Shown in pieces: positions 8,546 to 18,485 of a DNA stretch of 64,000 bases. Numbering within the stretch: position 1 is the first letter of the stretch; every line of letters begins with the position of its first letter. The stretch spans positions 25,156-89,155 of the forward strand of contig JADLZK010000405.1 of NCBI GenBank assembly GCA_015847255.1, given 5' to 3'. The DNA is from Hyparrhenia diplandra. Lineage: Eukaryota; Streptophyta; Magnoliopsida; Poales; Poaceae. Made by a program: the position numbers and the translations under genes. The notes below the pieces were generated by a model. The model did no database searches and was not told the origin of the DNA. It saw only the letters and a program-made list of their open reading frames with translations.

Positions 8546-11527
8546 ATGGCAGCCCAGCCAACCAATAAAGATCGCGAGGTTTTGGAGGATCAAGATCGCG
8601 AGGTTTCTCCACATCTAAGTGCTAGAGACGACGGTCCTTCATCATCAAATGAGGAACCCTCAATACGAGAGCGAAGAGATAACACCGAGGCCAGAGAAGA
8701 AACGGCGTACGAAGGAAGAAGTAGATCCAGACTGGACACCAAAGAAGCCCGATAAATAGGGCTCTCACCATGTAGATCCCGGTGATGATACCCAAACTCA
8801 AAGGTGCGACGTAAGTATACAACTAACACAACGTCGTGTGCCTCACGTAAGTACACAACTAATGCGAGTTCTTGTCCTCACGACAGATACCGGTGGTGCC
8901 TTTGTGTCTAGAATTCCGGGAAGAGAAGGGAGCTGAGTCAGAGCAGGCATCCAGTCCCTCCCCCAGCACTTCAGCGGCCAGTCATAAGAAGTCGGGCTTG
9001 AAGAGAGGCCAGCATGGGAGGCACCAGATTTCTAAAAAGGTGCATTCGATATTCAAGATAGGGCCGCATGGAGAGCCCTTGGAGCCGACTTCTGTCATCG
9101 GCACCTTCAGCAAACAGGTCTCCTGTATAGTCAGGGACAAGGTGCCGATCACTTACCAAGACTAGAGGAAAGTCCCGAAGGAACTCAAGGGTGAGGTGTG
9201 GAAGGGCGTGAAGATCCGGTTCCAGTATCCAGAGGAAAACTATGATGAAAAAAGATGCATGAAGCATGCGTTGTGCATTGCAGGCAAAGTGCTTCGCACC
9301 CTCCGGAACCACCTCCACAAAGATTATGTGCTGCAAGGCCGGTCACCCTTGCTAGACTACACCTTCATCAAACGTCACGTCTGGGATGAGTTCGTCTAGG
9401 TTGTGACTACCGAAGAACATGAAGGGAAGTCTAAGAAGCTCTCAGGGCTCGCAAAGAGGAACGAGCTCAGCCACAACCTTGGCGTGATAGGATATGCCGG
9501 TCATAGGGAGAAGTGGTGGCAGGAAGAAAGGGAGGCAGCTGAGAATGGGTAGGATGATCTGTTGAAACCCCTCGATGAGAGGACACGTCACTTCTTCCGT
9601 GGCCGTCAGCCGAAGAAGCCAAAGGTGGGCGCCAAGACCAAGTACAATGACCCAAAGGTCAAAATGACCCAAAGGTCAAAAGAGGTGGAGAGGGCTGTGA
9701 TCGCGAAATCACCGTTGTAGCAATGACTTTTCAAATCTATGTCAACCTAAGGCAAAGGTTTGTTCTCTAAGAGGCGAGGTATCTATAGGCTAAGTTTTCG
9801 TGCAGTTGATTCCTAAAGTCCGTTGTCTCACCATGCACCGGCCCACGCCAAAGGTGCGTGTCCGCGGCAATTAGACGCACCGAACGTGGGGGATTTCAAA
9901 AGGACGGACAAGGTTTGGGCCGCAAGGGATCAAAAGGTAGGTGAAGGCCCAAACACCACGTTAGCTAATGAAGTTCTGATGTTGGGAGGTTCCCCGATTA
10001 AGAGTTCCTCCACCAAGAACTAACGTAGAGAACGATCTACCAATCCCGCAAGTCAACTAGGAATATGCAAAGGAAATTAAATAGCTGCAAGATAATCAGT
10101 GCGAGAGGTACAAAGGATGTCCCCTCGTCCTCCTAGGATGCGAGGGGCTTAACGGCAACTCAGGTAGAAAGAACCAAGCTTCTTTCTAGCCTTTCCCTCT
10201 CTCACTCTCTAGAATTAGAAGATAGAATAGAAGAAGTAGAAGAAGAAGAAGATCTAATTCTACTCTCTTGCACAAGTGGATGTTTCTCCTTTGAAATTGT
10301 AGGAGATTTTGAGAGGGAGAAAGGGATAGAAGGGGAGGGGCCTAAGTGCTAAAATACACCCAAAACCGTCATAGGAAACCTTCCATGTTTACCAACCCCG
10401 GTTTCAAGTTTTGGAAGGTAACAAACCGCCTCGCCGGGCCGGTGCCGAACCGCTGGCGGTCCGCAATATGGCTCGGCTCGCTCGAAGCTTCGGCGAGGCT
10501 GGGCCACCTTGTTCAAAGCGTTGTGTGGTGTGCCCGGCCCGGTTTTGACGTTTTGTTGCGATTCTTGTTTGGGCTTGCCATTTGCTCTTTTGGGCCTTTT
10601 TCTCTTTGTTGATTTTATTTCTTTTTCTTTGTGTTTTTGGCCCAAAGTGATCATCCTTGAGGGCAAGTCCAAATAAACACCAAAACTTTGGAATATGTTA
10701 GTTAAAATACCTATCTCTAGGTTGTTTTGGTGTTGTGTTGACGGTATTTATATAGTCGTTGGTTATCGTCAACAGGAGCGTGGGGAGTTCGAACCTAAGA
10801 GGGAGCATGACGTGCTGACCTAGGTGCTCGGCAGACGGAAAGCACCAACCGAAGTTTGGAGCAGGGGCTCGAGGCATAGCTAGAAGACTATGGATTCCCG
10901 GCAATCCGTAACAACTAATAGGTGATCTTGATGATACGGGATGCCATGAAGGAGATGATCGACAAGAAAATAGAAGAGGCATTCACGAGCAAAAGCTAAT
11001 AGAGGTGGAGGGCTAGTACTTCAAGGCGAGCACCCGTAATGGAAGCGACATAAACAAGTAAAGGTGATCTCGAGATACCCATCGGTAGGAGGGGAAAGAA
11101 TAAGAAGGTGTCCGAAGGAGTTGTGCAACCTCCCGTAATGGGCGCCACATACAACAATGAGCCGATCCTGCCTGACTATGCCGTGGTGGATGTGGCTTGG
11201 ACAGACTCAAACCATGATGATGAGGAGATCGATATTCCGAGTCAAGACAAGGAAAGATTTGTCAGAGATATTATGGGTGCGAGAATCCTACGGAACAAGG
11301 CGGACATTGTCCTTAGGCCACAGATGCCTCGGACGGCACAGCCCTCAGACCCCCCTCCATCTCCCCCGGATGATGGCGACAATGATGGCGATGATAACAA
11401 TGACATTGATGGCCTAGGCGGCAAAAGTCCTTGTCATAGCCCGCATCCCGACAAGGGCAACCCAGAAGGAGACATGTTGGCATTTCTTAGCGCAATCACT
11501 AGAAACAGGTTTAGGACCCGACTCTAA
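8546..11527 (+). pseudogene. CACTA TnpA-like / plant transposase (Ptta/En/Spm family), broken
   Basis: The reading resembles the plant transposase family found as the second gene of CACTA elements. A first coding piece starts at the ATG at 8546. An intron with good sites (GTAAGTAT at 8811, CACGACAG ending 8886) leads to the main domain: IGTFSKQVSCIVRDKVPITY, KVPKELKGEVWKGVKIRFQY, the CMKHALCIAGKVLRTLRNHL stretch and HNLGVIGYAGHREKWW. Stops interrupt it at 9163-9165, 9397-9399 and 9549-9551, and the frame is lost near 8700. After an apparent solo LTR (about 9716-10774) it resumes with QERGEFEPKREHDVLT and an acidic Pro-rich tail ending at 11527. The protein would bind subterminal repeats. This copy cannot encode it. 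Confidence 0.8.
9716..10774 (-). mobile_element. Apparent solo LTR inside the CACTA TnpA-like gene
   Basis: About 1.06 kb of non-coding sequence interrupts the transposase reading, which resumes at once at 10773-10776. The insert ends GTTATCGTCAACA after TGTTGACGGTATTTATATAG, a terminal inverted motif matched by the Athila LTR end at 13091-13128. GGCCTAAGTGCTAAAATACACC at about 10340 also matches GACCTAAGTGCTAAAAGTACACC at about 12630 in that LTR. This marks it as a distant relative of that LTR in the same orientation. No second LTR or internal domain accompanies it. The left boundary is uncertain (9716 or 9724) and I could not confirm a 5-bp target duplication. Confidence 0.55.
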
Positions 11528-11575
11528 TGACGGCGCCTCGAAATGCGCCGTTGATATTCCTGAGTGGAACCACCG

Positions 11576-13128
11576 TGTCGGTGATAGCACTAGGTCAATC
11601 AACGGTGATAGATCTTGCCATAGTTGATATTTCATCCGCAAGCGCACGGATCTATCATTGTAGCATTTCACCCGGAAGTATTCAGGGTATCGTTATTTAT
11701 ATTTTTCCAAAGGAGGGCATGTATGTAAGAGGCTAGCATGGCATCTGAATATTGAATTATGAATACGCGATGTCCAACTTAATCATAATAGGGGTAAGCA
11801 ATACGGTTTAATGGATAGTGTGACACACACATAGGAATCCACCTCAGAAGGATAAAGAAAATAGATAAAGAATAAATGAATAATCTAATGGACTAGTTCT
11901 AATGTTTTAGTCATGGTCATACAAATGAATATAGTTAGGATCATATGCAACATGATATATGAATGGTTAGGTCTAGGATAACAGGGAGACCTCCCGGATA
12001 CCATCCGGCCCAATGGAAGGCATTTATGAACTCCTACACGGCGATGCGAACATGGCGGGATTACAAGGGACGGACTAGGTTGTCACGACCCAGCCGCCTA
12101 CCCCCTCGACCGTGGCATGCTGTCATATTCGTAGGTACCTTAATATCCGGGCACCATACCCGCATAGAGGGCCACTACTCTTGTCCCCCTAGGATCCCCA
12201 CCCTACGGATGGACGGACTAAGACAAGAGCAATCCCGAAGGAACAACAAACCGTTATCCCACCTCTAATCATGTTAGTCATATGATGATCATTGAAGAAT
12301 GAGTATGAACATATCAAGATCATGATATAAGGACTATATGCTAGTTCATATATCAAGACTATAACATGAACAAGACTATGCTCTAATTCATAAGTTAGAC
12401 CATGAACTAAATAAGACTTGCAAATAGAAGAATGCTCCATAAGAGATATATTACCAAGTAGTACTTTCTTCTAGGAGACAAGCCCTCCTTGTAGCTCTCT
12501 GCTCCAAGCTCTAGCCAAAGAAGAAGAAGAAGAAGAGTGGAGGTGGAAGAGTGAGGTGTGTGCTGAAGTGTGGACTCCTTGTGGTGTGTGTTGAGAGAGG
12601 GAGAGAGAGGGGGTACTTATACATGGAGGAGAGGGACCTAAGTGCTAAAAGTACACCAAACTGACCATGTCCAGGCGTCCAGGTACGTTGAACCCGGCCA
12701 CGCACCCCCGCACCGCCCTCCAAGGGAGTTATTGCACTGCCCGCCGAAGATGGGCTAGAACCGCCTCGGCTTAGGTGCGGGCGCACTGGTGGTGCGTGCA
12801 AGCACCGCCTGGGCTCGGCTCGGGCCGGGCCTTGGTGGGGTGGCGTGTTGCGTCGTGAAAAGTCGTGGAGTGGGGGTGTCTCGCCCGGTTCGGCGTGTAG
12901 GTCCGTTTTTCTCCCTTGGGCTTGATGTCTTCAGGAATGCGCTTTCCAGGGAGGCGCCTTTTGGTCGGATTTTCACTTGTATTTATATGTTTTCTACAAA
13001 ATAACATTTGGAACACTACAAGTGGAAATATATTAGTAATAAATGTATATGAGTATGAAAAAGTATAGTTTCACCCCTTTATTGGTAGAATGTTGACGGT
13101 AAAAATATGTCATTCGTGACCTTCAACA
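11576..13128 (-). repeat. 3' LTR of the Athila-type element (about 1.55 kb)
   Basis: Minus-strand start TGTTGAAGGTCACGAATG at 13128 follows a purine tract (CTTGGGGAGTT), the normal 3' LTR boundary. The other end is taken as TGTCGG at 11576, just after CACTA sequence, but without a partner LTR this is approximate. Stretches such as TTTCATCCGCAAGCGCACGG and CATTTCACCCGGAAGTATTC are familiar from LTRs in grass genomes. A short inverted repeat lies at 13091-13128. Confidence 0.6.
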
Positions 13129-14591
13129 AACTCCCCAAGCTTACCCTTTGCGCGTCCTCTAGCAAAAGAGATAAGTACTTGGTTGTTGATCAGGAGTTGC
13201 TACTATGCCGATTACATTTTACAAGTGCTAGGTTTGTAACAAAATTTTCGACTATAGTTTTAATAAAATGGCACGTTTATTCACCCCTTATTACCTTTCA
13301 TCATTTGTGGGGCTTTTGAGCCGTCTCCAAATCTTGGGTAGTTGCAGGATAGAATGGTTTGACGGGCTCACTTATCTTTCATTCTTTGAGTGACTGTCAA
13401 TCCAGAGGTTTTGAAATATTTTTGCAATAAAAGTAGTTCCTCAAATGATCACTCGATCGCTCAATGTATGTAAGTGGGTCATCCTCACCAAAGGCTTAAT
13501 TTGCCTTTCTTTTGCCTACCAACTAATAAAGCTTTTTGTGGAGTTCTGGGTAGGTAAAAGAGTGGTATCTTGTATCATGTCATGTTTTCCTCGTCAAAGA
13601 CCAAACCACCAGGAGAGACTAGTCATATGCTTTGATCAAGATGTGCAAGTGTGTGGGATATATATTTTTGTATTTTGGTGGACTCCAAGCATCATGACTC
13701 TCTCTTGTTTTTGAATGAAGGAGGTATGGGCTACCTTTTTATTTCTTTTTTTTTTGGACCAGTACCGACTTCCTCGTCTTTATTGGGACATTTTGTCCAT
13801 CTTTCTTTTTCTTCTTTTTAGCATAGCCCATACTTCTCCTGTTTGCAACAAGAATATTTTTTTTTTGTGAGAGAGCATGATAAAATGAATGGAGTATATT
13901 TTTGGTGGATGGAAGGGTGCATGTTGTGCGCGATTCTTAGTGTGAGAGTCGGCGATTATTTCTGGGTGTACATGTTTCTTGATCATGGGCATATGAAAAG
14001 AATCTCAACATAGGTTACAGCATTTTGACAAAGGCTCACCATGAAAAACAAGTATCATATGACTAAGGTTTTCAAGAATGATCATATCATCTTGTCATAT
14101 GGCTTTAGTAGGATGGTGCATATCATTGAGGAACTTTTGAATTTTTGATTTTTGAAAAGAAATCTCTGGATATCAAGTCATTCCCAGAATAATGTCATAG
14201 CAAGCCTATTTCTCCATATCATAACCAGCAACTACTTAGACCAGATATTGCTTGTGCAACCCACACGAATCAGGTTTTTCAAGGTGAAATATAACTTAGC
14301 CACTAAACTCAAACTTTAGAGAAATTTAAGTTATAAACTAGGCACAGGTAAAATATAAGATAGAGCAACTATTCATCATTTCAACAAGGGATTAAACTAA
14401 ATATTTCCATAGCTCATATGTATAGGCATGAAAAGCATTTATTTAGAGCTACTTATTCTATTTTTGGGGGTTTTTTTTAGATGCAAAGATGCTAAAATTT
14501 AAACATGCTAAAAATTGTTGGAAATAAGTATGCAATGCAATGATACCTGCGGGGGTCCTCCCCCAAGCTATCTGGAGGCCCGTGGGTTTTT

Positions 14592-16319
14592 TTATTTGTT
14601 TTTACCTTTTTCTGGGGTAGATACCGTTTTACCTTTGGTGGAGGGCCCACATTTTTGAGTCCGTGGAGCAGGACTTTCTCCTGATTTGCTGCTTGATGGT
14701 GCATATGATCCTGGAGACACGGATGATTGCACTTGTTTGAGGATCCATACCTTTTGAGGAGGTGCATGTTTCGATTTGGTATTTTGTTTTGGCTCCTCCT
14801 TCTTTTCTTTTGGCATGGATCTCTCTTTTGGGGCTTTTTCTTTTGAGGCCTTTTCTTTCTTTTGTCCTTTGGTATAAATGGGAACTTTCTTTATTTTCTG
14901 CTCCTTCTTCTCTTTTTTAGGAGCTGTCTTTTTCTTTTGTTCCCACTTTTTACCTGTGTTGACTACCTTGGGAGTGTTACCGGCTTTTGGGGGTTGTATT
15001 TCTATTTCTTTGATTCCTTGCTCCCCGTATTAGATCCGGATCATTTTGCACTCTTCTGAGATTCGGGGCCTGAATTCAAATTTTTCTTCATTGCCATTGA
15101 TATTGAAGCGGATTTCTCATGCCCCAATATCAATTTGAGCCTCGGCCGTGCTCAGAAATGGTCGTCCAAGGATGAGTGGTGTGTCTTTAGTTACTTCCAT
15201 GTCTAGCACCACAAAGTCAACTGGGACAAAATATCCCCGGATCTTTACTAGTATGTCCTCTGCAATCCCTGCTGGATACCTTATGGACGAGTCCGCTAGC
15301 TGGAGTGTCATGGCAATCGGCTCTAGGTGTGTATGTTTTAGCTTGTTGAAGACTGACTTGGGCATGACACTCACACTGGCGCCCAAGTCACATAAGGCAT
15401 GGTTGAATGTTTGTGTTCCGATTGAGCAGGAGATTGTAGGACATCCAGGATACTTTTTCTTTTCTGGCAGGCAATTCAGAATGGCGGCACTGCATTCTTC
15501 TGTTAACTTCACAACCTCGGTTGTTGGAAGCGGCCGCTTGTTCTGAATGATATCTTTAATATACTTGGCATATGAAGGGACATGGAGCACGTCCAGGAGT
15601 GGTACACTTACGTGTACCTTCTGAATCATCTCCACGAACCGAGTGAATTGTTCATCCAACGCCTGCTTTCTTGTTCTCGTGGTAAATGGTAGGTATGTTG
15701 TATCTGTGTATTCCAACGGTACCACTTCCACTTCTTGTTCTTCTGTTGCTTGTGGCATTACCTCTTCAGGCTGCCTTTCTTTTTGCTTCCTTGCCACATG
15801 GTTGGGATTTGGTGGATCACGAGTGGACCTGCCCCCTCTTGTGGTCACCGCATTAATCTTTTCATGAGAAACTTTAGGTTGCCCTGAAGCTTCTTCTCCA
15901 ACCATGGTGGGGAAATGAGCAGCTAGTTGGGATATTTGAGCTTCAATCATTTTATTGAAATTTTGCTGATCTTTCATGGTAGTGGTCAATCCATCCAACT
16001 TGCTGCTGCCCCCTTCTAAGATTTTGTCATTCTGGCTCATCTTTTTGGCAAGGTTTTCGTTGATCTTGGCTTGGCCCAAAACTAGGTCCTTGAGTGAAGG
16101 CTGATTCGAGCTATAATTGGGGTTATAGCCCGAGTTACCTTGGAATGGCGGACGGGACTGATTATTCTGCCAGCCATTCCCTTGCTGATGTTGGCGGTAC
16201 CCGTTGTTGATAAATGTTGCATCTTCGCGGGTCTCAGGGCAATTATCCCCTGAGTGGCCAACTTCACCACAGGTCTCACATGTCATGTGTGAGTCTGTGG
16301 CGTGGACTGGTCGCCTCAT
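14592..16319 (-). pseudogene. Athila zinc knuckle-protease ORF with Lys-rich tail
   Basis: An open frame from 16319 to 15117 (400 codons) contains a CCHC zinc knuckle near its start (CETCGEVGHSGDNCPE) and a retropepsin-like domain near its end, with the catalytic motif CDLGASVSVMP and the later LILGRPFL strand. These cleave and bind as part of the Gag-Pol of Ty3/gypsy elements. A TGA at 15117 stops it, but the same frame continues with EIRFNINGNEEKFEFRPR, another stop near 15030, then a very Lys-rich stretch to 14592. The ATG overlaps the gag stop as ATGA, a one-base frame step that may be a mutation or a frameshift site. No reverse transcriptase follows. Confidence 0.75.
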
Positions 16320-16807
16320 AGCTTCTTTTTCAGCGGCGCTCCTCCGGCCGCCGGCAAGAGATCCATTTTTGCGACAAGCATATCCGCCTCCTTCACGGTA
16401 TGCATGCCTTTTTGTGTTTTGGCTGGGGTTCTGTCCTCCCCCCAGCTCTGGTTTGCCACCATTTTGTCAATCAGGGCTGTTGCCTCATCGATGGTGAGCG
16501 ATAGGAATGCGCCACCAGCAGTGGCGTCTAGGTGCCCCTTCGATATGGTCGTGAGACCATTGTAGAAGTTCTGGAGCACCAGCCAATTTTCCATCCCGTG
16601 GTGCGGGCATGCTTGAATGTATTCTTGCAGCTTTTCCCACACCTCCGGAATGCGTTCCATTGAACTCTGCTGGAAATTGGCGATCCTTCCCCGCAGGGCA
16701 TTGGTTTTGCCCATGGGGAAGAACTTAGCCAGGAACGCCGTGGAACACTTGGTCCACGTATTGACAGCTTCCTTGTCCTTGTAGAACCACTGTTTTGCCT
16801 TCCCCAC
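16316..16807 (-). pseudogene. Athila-type gag, 5'-truncated
   Basis: 163 codons match the Retrotrans_gag domain: WTKCSTAFLAKFFP, LRGRIANFQQ, VWEKLQEYIQACPHHGM and VLQNFYNGL, then the Athila-typical TAGGAFLSLTIDEATALIDKM. This capsid-like protein would pack element RNA in the cytoplasm. The N-terminal part is missing because the sequence changes at 16807 to a 25-bp tandem repeat. The stop at 16316-16318 overlaps the next frame's ATG. Confidence 0.75.
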
Positions 16808-16870
16808 AAGTTACATATAGGCCAAATCACTCAAGTTACATATAGGCCAAATCACTCAAGTTACATATAG
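16806..16870. repeat. 25-bp tandem repeat at the Athila breakpoint
   Basis: The unit CAAGTTACATATAGGCCAAATCACT occurs about 2.6 times, exactly where gag sequence ends. It may mark the rearrangement that removed the 5' LTR and gag start. Beyond it, 16871-17500 is AT-rich with no coding signal. Confidence 0.75.
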
Positions 16871-17714
16871 ACGGACTCTTGATTTTTGTTACAAGATTAT
16901 TTTCTATTGGAAGCTGGTTTGGCGAAATAAAGGTTGATCGAGGAAAGTTTGTTAGGCTATTTCTAGACAGCTCTGAGATGAACGGTTTAAGCTGTTTTGA
17001 TGAAATTCTAAACTAGCAAGAAAATCTCTAATTGGGTCTAGATCATCCTAGGGCTGTTGTACATCAGTACATGGTTTAGACCATGAAACAATGGATTATT
17101 TCACAACCCTGACTTAAGAAACTTCGATGGAACAAGGTTGTGAAGATGGCATTGTCAACTATTTTTCAGACTAGAACTATATGGTTCTTGATTTCATAAT
17201 TTACCAAATATTCGTTCTTCAATTTTATATTTTACTTAACCTAGGACTCAATATCTTTCATTTAGGTTTGATACTATTATTATTATTATTTTATTAATTT
17301 TTTATAGCAAACACACAATCACACGTTAACAAGCAACTTAATTTCTTAGTTTGATTTGTTCCTAAAGTTCAAACATTCAATATCATTCTATTTTAAACAA
17401 ACAGAAAATATAGGAAACTAAATTAAGAACTCACTATAATGCATAATCATGGCGAGATAAATATGATGCTTATGCTGATGCACATGAAATGACCTTGCTT
17501 TACACCTAGAGTATTACAATACTATGGTTAGGCGAGCTTGCTAGCAGCGCTGCTCCTCGCGGTGGCGAAGCCCCTTGGCTTATCCCCCGTATGCGGGCTG
17601 GCCGAGATGCGTGGGGACAATGTCGGTACAATGGAGCCATAGGCGTAGCGGCCGTGCACACGTAACGAAGGCGCCAAGGTGGACTAGTGGCCTTCAATGG
17701 CCGGGACTTGGTCC
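16871..17714. other. No gene seen
   Basis: 16871-17515 is AT-rich unique-looking sequence with no long open frame or recognisable element. 17516-17714 is a GC-rich stub that continues the composition of 18353-18485 and 21052-22346, so these three pieces probably formed one block before the TIR element and LINE inserted. Confidence 0.4.
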
Positions 17715-17717
17715 TAA

Positions 17718-18349
17718 GGGCTTCTCCAATGGGCGTAGAAAAGCGACTCATCATCCAACGTGGAGGCCGCAAAGAGTTGACCCAATCACTGGAGCATATG
17801 ACTCACGGAGAAGAGAGAGAAAAGTTGACTCATGTTTTTGAGTCGATTCTTCCTGATTAAATAATGAATTAGGCCCACCTGCAAGTGCCAAGTGCCGAGG
17901 CGGAGCAAGTTGAGGGGCGGCGCCGGAGCGAGTCGAGCGGGGCGAAGTGGCGGCAGGCGATGAGTCAAACGGCGGCGATGGCAGTTTGCATCGTCTCCAT
18001 GCAGATGGAGCCCATCCTGCCCGCCCCCCACGCAGAGAGAGCCCGTCCATGAGTCGAGCGGCGGCTGTGGCAGGCGATGAATCGAGCTGCAGTGGTAGCG
18101 TCTTGCGCGAACGGGCAAGCGGGTGACATGCGCAGGCTTGGAAGCGCGGTGTCGCTTTAGATCCGCCTGACGGCTGGAGGTGGAAGAAAGTACTAGTACT
18201 ACGATGAAAGAAGGAAGGCCGGCATTGTATATGGATTTTTTTAATTTGCTGTGGGGCCTACGGCACTATTGGGCTTGGAGTCGACTCATGCGCTCAGTTG
18301 ACGTGGCTGCCTTTATCTAAGGTGAGTCGACTCACCGCTGCGGCTGCCC
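17718..18349. mobile_element. Small TIR element with TAA target duplication
   Basis: The segment starts TAA|GGGCTTCTCCAATGGGC and ends GGCTGCCC|TAA, so a TAA triplet flanks both sides. Inverted ends share GGGC, and GACTCA/TGAGTC motifs recur near both ends. A 3-bp TAA duplication is characteristic of PIF/Harbinger elements. The terminal inverted repeat is short and imperfect, so another superfamily is possible. No transposase is encoded; the interior is GC-rich with no clear protein. Confidence 0.4.
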
Positions 18350-18485
18350 TAAGGTGTATCTAGGTAGGACAGGCCTCACAGGTTACGTCTAGGCAGCGGT
18401 CGGGGCTCGATGAAACGGGAACAACGACTCGTCGTGGCGGCACCACTGCTATGGCGTTCACGCACGGCGGCAAAATTTCCTAGGC

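Larger units (their letters stand above)
3811..11575 (+). mobile_element. CACTA (En/Spm) transposon remnant with nested insertion
   Basis: Two plus-strand gene remnants typical of plant CACTA elements lie in the standard order: a TNP2-like transposase tail (3811-5197), then a TnpA-like second gene (8546-11527). Between them are UTR repeats, a telomere-like tract, a promoter and a long leader. The left part, with the catalytic Transposase_21 domain and the CACTA terminus, is cut off by the LTR element ending at 3810. An apparent solo LTR (9716-10774) splits the second gene. An Athila LTR begins at about 11576, before any right CACTA terminus is seen. Confidence 0.75.
11576..16807 (-). mobile_element. 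Athila-type gypsy element, gag-protease only, truncated
   Basis: On the minus strand the order is gag (16807-16316), zinc knuckle and protease (16319-15117), a Lys-rich tail (to about 14592), a long untranslated region, a purine tract CTTGGGGAGTT at 13129-13139 and an LTR from 13128 down to about 11576. Reverse transcriptase, RNase H and integrase are absent. The 5' LTR and the start of gag are missing: the coding sequence stops abruptly at 16807, next to unrelated repeats. It appears to be inserted in the 3' part of the CACTA element. Confidence 0.7.

Noticed and set aside
13445..14816. Short open frames as env-like gene of the Athila element
   Set aside because: No signal peptide or transmembrane layout and frames of under 95 codons. 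The minus-strand Lys-rich frame at 14592-14816 continues the protease frame and is described with it.
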